From NCBI RefSeq assembly GCF_039542225.1, contig NZ_BAABHS010000016.1, forward strand, positions 62,001 to 126,000: a stretch of 64,000 nt of DNA. The letters run 5' to 3'. Below the pieces are notes generated by a model, which did not search any database, was not told where the DNA came from, and was given only the letters and a program-made list of their open reading frames with translations. Positions within the stretch are counted from its first letter, which is position 1; each line of letters begins with the position of its first letter. Positions 54,725 through 63,347 of this stretch are shown in pieces. Origin of the DNA: Yinghuangia aomiensis. Lineage in GTDB: Bacteria; Actinomycetota; Actinomycetes; Streptomycetales; Streptomycetaceae. The translations under genes and the position numbers were made by a program.

Positions 54725-55165
54725 GTGGAGGACCTCGACCGACAGATCGTCCGGCTGCTGGTGCGCGACGGGCGGATGAGCTACACCGATGTGGGCAAGG
54801 CCACCGGCCTGTCCACGTCCGCGGCGCACCAGCGGGTACGCAGGCTCGAGCAGCGCGGGATCATCCGCGGCTACGCGGCCGTGGTGGATTCGGAGGCGCT
54901 CGGCTTGCCGCTGACGGCGTTCATCTCCGTCAAACCCATCGACCCCGCGGCCCCCGACGACGCGCCCGAGCGGCTGGCCGGCCTGGACGAAGTGGAGGCC
55001 TGCCACAGCGTGGCGGGCGAGGAGAGCTACATCCTCAAGGTGCGGGTCGGCGCCCCGGGCGACCTGGAGACGCTCCTGGCGAAGATCCGTGCGGCGGCGA
55101 ACGTGTCGACCCGCACGACGGTGGTGCTGAGCACACCGTACGAGGGACGGCCGCCGAACCTGTAG
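54725..55165 (+). CDS. Lrp/AsnC family transcriptional regulator
   Basis: 146 aa from GTG 54725 (VEDLDRQIVRLLVRDGRMSY). HTH: DVGKATGLSTSAAHQRVRRL. RAM domain: YAAVVDSEALGLPLTAFISV, ECHS-type ligand region at EACHSVAGEESYILKVRV. Standard Lrp length. It precedes the amidohydrolase gene by 59 bp and may control it. Confidence 0.93.
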   Translation: MEDLDRQIVRLLVRDGRMSYTDVGKATGLSTSAAHQRVRRLEQRGIIRGYAAVVDSEALGLPLTAFISVKPIDPAAPDDAPERLAGLDEVEACHSVAGEESYILKVRVGAPGDLETLLAKIRAAANVSTRTTVVLSTPYEGRPPNL

Positions 55166-55224
55166 GGGGTGGGGAAGGGCCCGGTCGCCGGGCCTTGCCC
55201 TCCGAAGCGGCAGACTTACTCCCC

Positions 55225-56838
55225 ATGACCGTGATCCTCCTGCGCAACGGCGCCGTCTACAGTCCCGCGGACCCGTTCGCCACCGCCATGGTGGTCGAAG
55301 ACGGCACCGTCGCCTGGATCGGCGCGGAAGGCGCCGCCGAAGCGCACCTGTCCGCCGCGGACGAGGTCGTCGACCTGCGCGGCGCCCTCGTCGCCCCGGC
55401 GTTCGTCGACGCGCACGTCCACACCACCAGCGCCGGCCTGGCCCTGACCGGACTCGACCTGTCCGGCTGTGCTCCCGGCCGGGCCCTGGACGCCGTCGCC
55501 GCGTTCGCCGCGGCGCAGCCCGCGGGCGCGGTCGTGCTCGGCCAGGGCTGGGACGACCCGCAGTTCCCCGACGGCCTGCCGACCGCCGCGCAACTGGACC
55601 GCGCCGCCGACGGCCGCCCGGTGTACCTGTCGCGCGTCGACGTGCACTCCGCGCTCGCGTCGCCCGCGCTGCGCGCCCTCGTGCCGGACGTGGCCGGCCT
55701 GCCGGGCTTCGACGCCGACGGCCCGCTGACCGGGGAAGCGCACCACGCGGTGCGGGCCGCCGCGTTCGCCGCCGTCACCCCGGCGCAGCGGGACGCGGCG
55801 CAGCGTGCCGCGCTCGCCCGCGCGGCCGCGCTCGGCATCGGCGGCGTGCACGAGTGCGCGGGCCCGGACATCTCCGGTGCGGACGACCTGGCCGGCCTGC
55901 TGGCGATCGCCGCGGAGGGGGCCGGGCCGGACGTGGACGCGTACTGGGGCCAGGCCGTCACATCCGCGGGCGAGGCCCGGGACCTGGCGGCCGCGATGGG
56001 TGTCCGGGGCCTGGGCGGGGACCTGTTCGCCGACGGCGCCCTCGGCTCGCACACCGCCTGTCTGCACGCCCCTTACGACGACCGCCCCGGCACGTCCGGG
56101 CGCGCGTACCTGACCGCGGAAGAGGTCGCCGGGCACGTGGCCGCGTGCACCGAAGCCGGTGTGCAGGCCGGTTTCCACGCCATCGGCGACGCGGCGGTCG
56201 ACGCCGTGGTCGCCGGAGCCCGCGCCGCCGCGGACCGGCACGGCGCGGCCGCGGTGCGGGCGCTGCGGCACCGGGTCGAGCACGCGGAGATGGTGTCGGC
56301 CGACGCTTTGGCCGGTTTCGCCGAACTGGGCCTGGTGGCGTCGGTCCAGCCCGGTTTCGACGCGGCGTGGGGTGGCCCGGACGGCATGTACGCCCGTCGC
56401 CTCGGCGCCGAACGCGCGGCCGCCCTCAACCCGTTCGCCACGTTGAACCGCGCCGGGGTCCCCCTGGCGTTCGGCTCGGACGCGCCGGTCACCCCCCTGG
56501 GCCCGTGGGCCGCCGTCCGCGCCGCGGCCTTCCATCGGACTGCGGCCGAGCGGATCTCGGTCCGTGCCGCGTTCACCGCGCACACCCGCGGCGGGCACCG
56601 CGCCCTGGGCCGGGACGCCGACGGCGTCCTCGTCCCCGGCGCCCCCGCCACCTACGCGGTGTGGCGTACCGGCGAACTGACCGTCCAGGCCCCCGACTCG
56701 CGCCTGTCCGCGTGGTCCACCGACCCCAGCTCCGGCACCCCCGGCCTGCCGGACCTGACCCCGGGCGAACCGCTCCCGGTCTGCCTGCACACGGTCGTCC
56801 GCGGGCGCACGATCCATCGGGCGGACGACGCGGAGTAG
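55225..56838 (+). CDS. Amidohydrolase 3 (YtcJ-like) family protein
   Basis: 537 aa; ATG 55225. Metal-dependent hydrolase fold: small beta-sandwich domain, then APAFVDAHVHTTSAGLAL (HxH metal ligands), the TIM barrel with GGDLFADGALGSHTACL, FHAIGDAAVDAVV, LRHRVEHAEMV and the final Asp in FGSDAPVTPLGPW. C-terminal DGVLVPGAPATYAVW returns to the sandwich. Substrate unknown (exoenzyme-regulatory AepA/YtcJ group). In related actinomycetes this gene lies next to Lrp and Ppm1; here Ppm1 is 5.2 kb downstream. Confidence 0.93.
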   Translation: MTVILLRNGAVYSPADPFATAMVVEDGTVAWIGAEGAAEAHLSAADEVVDLRGALVAPAFVDAHVHTTSAGLALTGLDLSGCAPGRALDAVAAFAAAQPAGAVVLGQGWDDPQFPDGLPTAAQLDRAADGRPVYLSRVDVHSALASPALRALVPDVAGLPGFDADGPLTGEAHHAVRAAAFAAVTPAQRDAAQRAALARAAALGIGGVHECAGPDISGADDLAGLLAIAAEGAGPDVDAYWGQAVTSAGEARDLAAAMGVRGLGGDLFADGALGSHTACLHAPYDDRPGTSGRAYLTAEEVAGHVAACTEAGVQAGFHAIGDAAVDAVVAGARAAADRHGAAAVRALRHRVEHAEMVSADALAGFAELGLVASVQPGFDAAWGGPDGMYARRLGAERAAALNPFATLNRAGVPLAFGSDAPVTPLGPWAAVRAAAFHRTAAERISVRAAFTAHTRGGHRALGRDADGVLVPGAPATYAVWRTGELTVQAPDSRLSAWSTDPSSGTPGLPDLTPGEPLPVCLHTVVRGRTIHRADDAE

Positions 56839-56859
56839 ACCCGCACGGCGAAACCACCA

Positions 56860-56887
56860 CGGCAGGGGGCATCCGCGCCCCCTGCCG
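56860..56887 (+). terminator. Terminator after the amidohydrolase gene
   Basis: CGGCAGGGGGC stem of 11 bp with a 6-base loop, 21 bp past the stop codon; also faces the end of the convergent yczE-like gene. Confidence 0.75.
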
Positions 56888-56948
56888 CGTTCTCCCGGCA
56901 CGCGGGCCGACCGCAGCCCTCCGCGCACGCGGCGGTCCGCTGCGCCGC

Positions 56949-57647
56949 CTACTCCGCGGCGCTTGCGGCTGCCGCCACCACCGGGGTCTCGCGCGGCCGC
57001 GGTCGGGGGCCGGTGGCGCGTTTGCCTCCGCGGCGCGCGACCCGTGCGCGTTCCTTGTCGCCCTGCGGGACGGTGAACAGGGGCAGGAACACCTGGACGA
57101 GGGGGCCGATGCCCAGCGCGTACACGACGGTGCCGATGCCGGCGGAGCCGCCGAGGAGGACGCCGGCGGCCAGCACGGCGAGCTCGATGCCGGTGCGGAC
57201 CAGGCGTACCGAGCGGCCGGTGCGGGCGACCAGGCCGGTCATGAGGCCGTCGCGGGGGCCGGGGCCGAAGCGGGCGCCGATGTACGCGCCGCCGGCCACG
57301 GCGTTCAGGACGACGGACGCGACCATGAAAACGGCCTGCCACCCGATCCCGTGCGCGTCGGGCAGGAACGCGAGGGACGCGTCGACGGCCAGGCCGATGA
57401 CGACGACGTTGGAGACCGTGCCCAGGCCGGGGCGCTGGCGGATCGGCCACCACAGCAGCAGGACCGCGGCGCCGACGGCGACGGTGACCATGCCGAAGCT
57501 GAGCGGGGTGCGTTCCTGCAGGCCCTGGTGGAAGACGTCCCACGGGTCGAGGCCGAGTCCGGCGCGGATCATGAGCGCCATGCTGAAGCCGTACAGGGCC
57601 AATCCCGCGTACAGCTGGACGATGCGGCGTGCCAGCAACCAGTCCAC
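56949..57647 (-). CDS. YczE/YyaS/YitT family membrane protein
   Basis: 232 aa from GTG 57647 with GGGGAGG 9 bp upstream. Five hydrophobic segments, beginning with VQLYAGLALYGFSMALMIRA, LGLDPWDVFHQGL (signature), and later LMTGLVARTGRSVRLVRTGI. The last 35 residues are basic and cytoplasmic. The family is probably transport-related. It is often found divergent from MocR-type regulators, as here. Confidence 0.9.
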   Translation of the reverse strand: MDWLLARRIVQLYAGLALYGFSMALMIRAGLGLDPWDVFHQGLQERTPLSFGMVTVAVGAAVLLLWWPIRQRPGLGTVSNVVVIGLAVDASLAFLPDAHGIGWQAVFMVASVVLNAVAGGAYIGARFGPGPRDGLMTGLVARTGRSVRLVRTGIELAVLAAGVLLGGSAGIGTVVYALGIGPLVQVFLPLFTVPQGDKERARVARRGGKRATGPRPRPRETPVVAAAASAAE

Positions 57648-57710
57648 CGGTTCGTGTCCTCCCCGAAACAGGCTCCCGAAAAAGAGCCACTGATGCGAGA
57701 ATCCGGAAAA

Positions 57711-57727
57711 CTGGATTGTCGATCCAG
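57711..57727. promoter_or_regulatory. MocR operator candidate
   Basis: CTGGAT-TGTCG-ATCCAG dyad; a further ATCC at 57701 gives a direct repeat 21 bp apart. Lies in the 104-bp divergent promoter region, 24 bp before the MocR start codon. Confidence 0.5.
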
Positions 57728-57751
57728 AGCCAATCGCACAGGAGTGGACTG

Positions 57752-59290
57752 ATGAGCAGTCGGCATCTGACCGTGACCAGCACCCGCCTCGCCGACCTCC
57801 TCGACCCCTGGCAGCACGCCGCCGACCCCACCGCGGCCGCCTCCCTGCCCGGCCCGGCACCGGCAGGCCCGTCCGGCCCGGCCACCCCCGCCTACCGGGC
57901 GCTCGCCGACCGGATCCGCGCGCTCGTCCTGGACGGCCGGGTCCCGCTCACCGCCCGCCTGCCCGCCGAACGCGGCCTCGCCGACCGGCTCGGCGTCTCC
58001 CGCACCACCGTCGCCGCCGCCTACGACCTCCTGCGCTCGGACGGCTACCTGGTCTCCCGCCGCGGCTCCGGCTCCTGGACCGCCCTGCCCAACCACCACC
58101 CCGAACCGCCCACCCGCGCCCTGGTCCCGTCCTCCATCACCGGCATCATCGACCTCGGCGTCGCCGCCCTCCCCGGCCCCGGCCGCCCCCTGCACCGCGC
58201 CGTCGCCGACGCCGCCGACGCACTGCCCGCCTACACCACCGCCCACGGCTACCACCCCGCAGGCCTGCCCCTCCTGCGCGAAACCATCGCCGCCCGCTAC
58301 ACCCGCCGCGGCGCCCCCACCACCCCCGACCAGATCCTCGTCACCTCCGGCGCCCTGTCCGCGTGGGTCCTGCTGCTGCGCACCTTCGTCCACCCCGGCG
58401 ACCGCGTCGCCGTCGAATCACCCACCTACGCCAACGCCATCGAAGCCGTCCGCGCCGGCGGCGGCCGCCCCGTCCCCGTGCCCATGGCCGACGACGGCTG
58501 GGACCTGCCCGCCTGGCGCGACGCCCTGCGCGCCGCCAGCCCCCGCCTCGCCTACGTCATCGCCGACTACCAGAACCCCACCGGCCACCTCGCCACCGCC
58601 GAGACCCGCCGCGCCCTCGTCGACGCCGCCCGCGCCACCGGCACCGTCCTCGTCGTCGACGAAACCTGCGCCGACCTCGCCCTGGACACCCCCCCGGCCC
58701 CGCACCCCGACCACCCCGCACCCGTCGCCGCATTCGACCGCGCCGGCACCGTGGTCACCCTCGGCTCCGCCGCCAAGTCCTTCTGGGGCGGCCTGCGCAT
58801 CGGCTGGATCCGCGCCACCCCCGAACTCATCCGCCGCTTCACCGCCACCCGCGCCGGACTCGACGTCGCCGCACCCGTCCTCGACCAACTCGTCGTCCAC
58901 TACCTGATGGCCGACCACGAAGACGCCATACTCGACGCCCGCATCCCCACCGTCCGCGCCGCCCGCACCCACCTCGCCGCCGAACTCGCCACCCACCTGC
59001 CCACCTGGACCCACCGCCACCCGCCCGGCGGCCTGTCCCTGTGGGTACGCACCGACAACCTCTCCACCACCGTCCTGTCCGAAGCCGCCGCCCGCCACGG
59101 CCTGCGCCTGGCCCCCGGCACCCTCTTCGGCACCACCGGCGCCTTCGAACGCCACGTCCGCCTGCCCTACACCCTCGACACCCCGACCCTCACCGAAGCC
59201 GTCCGCCGCCTCACGCTCGCCGCCGCGGAAACCGGGCGCGCTCGTGGGGACGGGGGACTGACACCGGCGTTCACGGGGTGCGTGGCCTGA
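57752..59290 (+). CDS. MocR/PdxR-type regulator (GntR HTH + aminotransferase fold)
   Basis: 512 aa; ATG 57752 with CAGGAG upstream. Residues about 45-115 are a GntR winged helix (LPAERGLADRLGVSRTTVAA, AYDLLRSDGYLVSRRGSGSW). Residues 130-500 are a type I PLP aminotransferase domain with DYQNPTGH and the Schiff-base Lys in GSAAKSFWGGLRIGW (about 342). MocR proteins sense PLP or amino compounds; the divergent YczE membrane protein is the expected target. Extremely C-rich third positions. Confidence 0.94.
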   Translation: MSSRHLTVTSTRLADLLDPWQHAADPTAAASLPGPAPAGPSGPATPAYRALADRIRALVLDGRVPLTARLPAERGLADRLGVSRTTVAAAYDLLRSDGYLVSRRGSGSWTALPNHHPEPPTRALVPSSITGIIDLGVAALPGPGRPLHRAVADAADALPAYTTAHGYHPAGLPLLRETIAARYTRRGAPTTPDQILVTSGALSAWVLLLRTFVHPGDRVAVESPTYANAIEAVRAGGGRPVPVPMADDGWDLPAWRDALRAASPRLAYVIADYQNPTGHLATAETRRALVDAARATGTVLVVDETCADLALDTPPAPHPDHPAPVAAFDRAGTVVTLGSAAKSFWGGLRIGWIRATPELIRRFTATRAGLDVAAPVLDQLVVHYLMADHEDAILDARIPTVRAARTHLAAELATHLPTWTHRHPPGGLSLWVRTDNLSTTVLSEAAARHGLRLAPGTLFGTTGAFERHVRLPYTLDTPTLTEAVRRLTLAAAETGRARGDGGLTPAFTGCVA

Positions 59291-59631
59291 CGGGCGAGGC
59301 GGGGCGTAGCGGGGCCGGAGGCCTCGCCCCACCGGCGGCCTGCCGAAGCCGAACGCCGCACCGACGCGCGTGCCGCTGCCCGCCGGGACCGACACCGCAC
59401 GGCCGCGGACCGACCGGCGGCCGTGCGAGCGGGTGTCCAACGGACAGGGCCGACGAGGCGGGGCGGAACGCATCGGCGAACCGGCGGACGACCAGGTGCC
59501 GTTGTGGCCGCGCGCACCGGACCCCGGGCAACGATCCGCGGCGCCGCAGGGCCCAGGACGAGCGCACGCGCACGAACGGGGATTGGCGCCCTGCGCCGCT
59601 CGGCCCTCGCTGCCTGACCCGACCGTCCACA

Positions 59632-59682
59632 CGGCGGCCCCCCACGACGCGAAAGTCAGGCGGGGGTCGTGGGGGGCCGCCG
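59632..59682. repeat. Large inverted repeat / hairpin
   Basis: Perfect 17-bp arms (CGGCGGCCCCCCACGAC and its complement) around a 17-base loop, 341 bp after the MocR gene. A distal terminator or a mobile-element trace are both possible. Confidence 0.7.
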
Positions 59683-59728
59683 AAAACCGGCGTCTGCTGC
59701 TCCGAGGGGCGCCCCACTCGGCGCGGCC

Positions 59729-59762
59729 GATGAACACGGATGGCCGATGAACACGGATGGCA
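59729..59762. repeat. 17-bp tandem duplication
   Basis: GATGAACACGGATGGC occurs twice in tandem (units differ only in the last base). Confidence 0.75.
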
Positions 59763-61109
59763 TCGGCGGCCCGTCGGGTCGGTAGCCGGCGGACACCGCC
59801 AAGCCCGTCGGCACAACCGCTTCGTCGCCCGGCAGCGTGCCGGGATCCCTGCAGGCCGGGTGGCCTTTCGCCCCACGCATCACTTCCCGCAGCCCGCCCG
59901 CCCCCGAACGGGTGGGCGCTTACGCCGACCGGCGGGTGGATGCCCTTCCGCCCACCACCCGCACGCCCCGCCCCTCACCCGCCTGACCAGGCGAAACACC
60001 ACAACTTCGCAGGTCACGGCACGGTTGACACCCCGCCCGCCCGGCCCACTACGTTCGCTCATGTCCACCGCAGGACGACCGACCGGGCCACGCCCCCCGG
60101 ACGGCACGCGCACCACCGGGCCCGACGGCACCTGCCGCCGACAGCCAGACCCGGCCCCGCGCGCGTACCGCCCGGGACGCCGCCCCGCGCGGCCGCGCCG
60201 GACCGGGGCGGCACCCGTGCGCCCGCCCCGGCACGACGCGCGCGGCGGAACCCGGCGGACGGTGCGACCCGGGTGGGTACCCGGCCGCCCAGTAGACAAC
60301 GGCCACCGCGACCCGCAGCCAGCGGCGTCCGGGGCCGGCCCGAAGGACGGCCGGGACCCACTCGCAGCACCCCCTGACACGGAGAGCCCCCCCACACAGC
60401 CCGAACGGCAGCCCCCGGAATACCGGAACCGTGCCTGCGGACCGTCTCCGGTCGAGCAACGGACGACCACACGACCGACGTCCGCTTGCCTCCCCGTCGA
60501 TTCGGCACGCACCCGGTAGGCGCAGTCGGCCGAGGGGAAGCCCACGCCCGAGGTCCTGGGAGGCAGGGCCCGAGCGTGGCCCGGCACGGATGTCGCCCTC
60601 ACGCGTCGCCGTAACGCGTCGGCGGCTCGACGCCGGTGGGGCGTGCGCGGCAAGGGCGGCCTGAGCCGTCGCCCACCGCCGTCCACGCTGCGCCCCGCGC
60701 GTCCGTCATGGCCGGAGTGCGCCTACCGCACCCTCGTCCGCACCACCGCCGACTCCTTGATCGCCTCCGTCCGCATGGCCTCGGGCCCGCCGGGTCCCGG
60801 TGCATAGCCGCCGACGGCCGCGCCGACGTCGAGCAGGGGCCGGGTTCGGAGGACCGAGGCTCTGGCGGCTCCCGCCGGCTCATACAGCCCCGTCGACGAC
60901 CGGCCGGATCGGTCTGTTCGCCGGGCGGGGGAGGTAGACGCCCCCGGCGAGGCGTCGCGATTGCGGTCGTCGAAGGCGGGCCCGACGCCGCCCGCCCGGC
61001 ACACCCCCCGGGGGTGCGGCCCCGGCCGCGCGCAGCGCCTCCACGACATCCCGAGACTCCGCCGACTTCAGCCGAGCACCGCAACGGACGCGGCGCCGGA
61101 ATCCCGGCG

Positions 61110-61270
61110 ACCGGGCCCGCACCGGCCGAGCGGCTCGACCGGTGGGCGCGGGAAGCCGGGCTCGTCGCGGATCCGGCCGAGCACCAACGCCCTGCCGCGC
61201 TGCGACTCGACACTCTCGCCGCGGCCGTCCTGCCGGGCCACGGTCCGGCGGACGACCGCCCGGCGCAGCG
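61110..61270 (+). pseudogene. Possible terpene synthase N-terminal remnant
   Basis: One frame reads AERLDRWAREAGLVADPAE, then RLDTLAAAVLPGHGPADD, which resembles the N-terminal helices of bacterial terpene cyclases just before the aspartate-rich motif. The frame then becomes low-complexity and no DDxxD follows. Weak evidence. Confidence 0.25.
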
Positions 61271-62039
61271 GTGGACAGCGGGCAGCCCGACCCGCGCCGC
61301 ACCCAACGCACCCCACCGGCGCCGCACCACACACGCCCGACCACCACTCCTCCGTGTTGCTCCATTCGGGCGCACTTACGCAACAGCCTTGTCCCATCCG
61401 CGCGGTCAACGCGCGCACCCGACACCGGCCCCGGAACACGCCCCCCGCCGACCCGCCCGCACCCCACACCCCCGCCCCGCCCATCCGCCGCGAACACCGC
61501 AACGGCGGCGTGTCGCGCCCGGGACCGCCCAAACCCGCCCGATCCCCGCTGCGCCGCCACCGCCCGGGATCCCGGCCTTGCCGCGCCGGCGCGGACCCGG
61601 TCCGGCCCAATCTCCCGCCGCGGCAAGGCCCCACCGACCGTGCCGCCTTTCCGCGGGCCAACGCGTCCGTCGGCGGGGTGGGCCGGGCGGGTACGGTGCC
61701 GCGGCGCGTGGCGTACCGCGAAACCCCACGGCGGGCCCGCACGTTGTACCGTCACAGCCGACAGGCCTTCCCGCCGCGCACGGCGCCGGGCCGTGCCCGG
61801 GGTTCGCCGCGGGGCGCGGGCCGGCGCCGTCCGGGGCGGGGCACCACCGCGATCCACGCCTCCGACGCGGCCGCACGGCGCGGCACGGGGGGCGACGAAG
61901 ACGACGAGGAAGACCACGACGTGACGCACGCACGGGGAGCAGCGCCCCCGCACCGTCCTGCCGCCTCCGCCCCGGCCCCGGGCCGGGTACGCCGTATGTC
62001 GGGGACCGTCCCGGCCGGCCGCGTGACGAAGGAGACGAT

Positions 62040-63221
62040 GTGAGCGCCCACGAGCCCGCAGCCCCGGCCGACGGCGCGGCCGAGTTCGGCGACCTGGGCA
62101 AGGTCCTCGTCATCATCCCGACGTACAACGAGTCGGAGAACGTCGAAGGGATCGTCGCCCGGGTGCGCGCCGCCGCGCCGGGTGTCGACGTGCTGGTCGC
62201 GGACGACAACAGCCCCGACGGCACCGGCGCCATCGCGGACGCGATCGCCGAGAACGACCCGCACGTGCAGGTCATGCACCGCAAGGGCAAGGAAGGCCTC
62301 GGCGCGGCCTATCTGGCCGGGTTCCACTGGGGCATCGACCGCGGCTACGACATCCTCGTCGAGATGGACGCGGACGGCTCGCACCAGCCGGAGCAGCTGC
62401 CCCGGCTGCTGGAGGCCATCCGCGACGCGGACCTCGTCCTGGGCTCGCGGTGGGTGCCGGGCGGCGCGATCGTGAACTGGCCCGCGTCGCGGAAGTTCAT
62501 CTCCCGCGGCGGCAGCACCTACTCGCGGATGATGCTGGGCCTGGACATCCGCGACGTCACCGGCGGCTACCGGGCGTTCCGCAAGGAGACCCTGCTCGGC
62601 ATCGACATGGACTCGGTCGCGTCGCAGGGGTACTGCTTCCAGGTCGACCTGGCCTGGCGTGCGGTCCGCAACGGCTTCCGCGTGGTCGAGGTCCCGATCA
62701 CCTTCGTCGAACGCGAACGCGGCAACAGCAAGATGAGCCGCGCGATCCTCGCCGAGGCCCTGTGGCGGGTCACCGCCTGGGGTGCGGGGCGCGGCATCGA
62801 CAAGGTCCGCGGCCGCAAGCCCGACGACGCGGACGGGCCGGACGACGAGACGACCGCACCGGCCACCGCAACCGCGCTCCCCGGCACGGACACCGTCGCC
62901 GAGACCGCCGCGCCGACCGCACCCGCGGCCGAACCGCACGAGCCGGTCCAAGAGCCCGTCAAGGAGCCCGTCAAGGACGCCAAGGCAGCCAAGCCGGCTG
63001 CTCCGGCCAAGGCGGACACCGCCGCCGACGCCGTGCAGGGCGACCCGGCCCCGGCCGACGACCCAGCGGACGCGTCGGCGAAGCCCGCCGCGTCCGAAAC
63101 CAAGGCCAAGGCCGACACTGACGCTGACGCCAAGGCGACCGAGACCACCGGTGACGACGCCACCGAATCGGCCGCCACGGCGTCCGCTGCCCGCCCGGAC
63201 AGCCCCGCCGAACGCCCGTAA
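62040..63221 (+). CDS. ppm1: Polyprenol monophosphomannose synthase (GT2)
   Basis: 393 aa from GTG 62040 with AAGGAG upstream. Residues 20-255 are a DPM1-like GT2 domain: VLVIIPTYNESENVEGIV, VADDNSPDGTGAI, the metal-binding LVEMDADGSHQPEQLP, SRWVPGGAIVNWP, and CFQVDLAWRAVRNGF with ERERGNSKMSR. It transfers mannose from GDP-mannose to polyprenol phosphate, the donor for lipoglycan synthesis and protein O-mannosylation at the membrane. Residues about 265-393 are an Ala/Pro/Lys/Glu/Asp-rich tail without hydrophobic segments, longer than usual. It lacks the Lnt acyltransferase domain fused in mycobacteria. Confidence 0.94.
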   Translation: MSAHEPAAPADGAAEFGDLGKVLVIIPTYNESENVEGIVARVRAAAPGVDVLVADDNSPDGTGAIADAIAENDPHVQVMHRKGKEGLGAAYLAGFHWGIDRGYDILVEMDADGSHQPEQLPRLLEAIRDADLVLGSRWVPGGAIVNWPASRKFISRGGSTYSRMMLGLDIRDVTGGYRAFRKETLLGIDMDSVASQGYCFQVDLAWRAVRNGFRVVEVPITFVERERGNSKMSRAILAEALWRVTAWGAGRGIDKVRGRKPDDADGPDDETTAPATATALPGTDTVAETAAPTAPAAEPHEPVQEPVKEPVKDAKAAKPAAPAKADTAADAVQGDPAPADDPADASAKPAASETKAKADTDADAKATETTGDDATESAATASAARPDSPAERP

Positions 63222-63238
63222 CCCAGCCAAGCCTCACC

Positions 63239-63272
63239 GACGGGGCCGCGCCCACCCCGGGCCGGCCCCGTC
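63239..63272 (+). terminator. Terminator after ppm1
   Basis: GACGGGGCCG and CGGCCCCGTC arms around a 14-base loop, 17 bp past the stop codon. Confidence 0.75.
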
Positions 63273-63347
63273 CGGCGTGTCCGGGGGCGGCCGCGCCCGG
63301 CGATATTCGGCTGATGGCGCGTCCTCGGCTCGCGTACGCTCGGCGGC

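Larger units (their letters stand above)
59291..62039. other. Gene-poor region of about 2.7 kb
   Basis: No frame on either strand gives a convincing full protein; long open frames here are low-complexity Arg/Pro/Ala/Gly. Specific contents are listed separately: a 17-bp-arm hairpin (59632-59682), a 17-bp tandem repeat (59729-59762) and a possible terpene synthase fragment (61110-61270). The last few hundred bases must include the Ppm1 promoter. Confidence 0.6.

Noticed and set aside
55216..57885. 889-codon minus-strand open frame
   Set aside because: Shadow of the amidohydrolase gene; only the separate yczE-like frame inside it is real.
60636..62039. Long N-terminal extension of the Ppm1 reading frame
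   Set aside because: Low-complexity Arg/Pro/Ala sequence; GTG 62040 with AAGGAG gives the normal family start.
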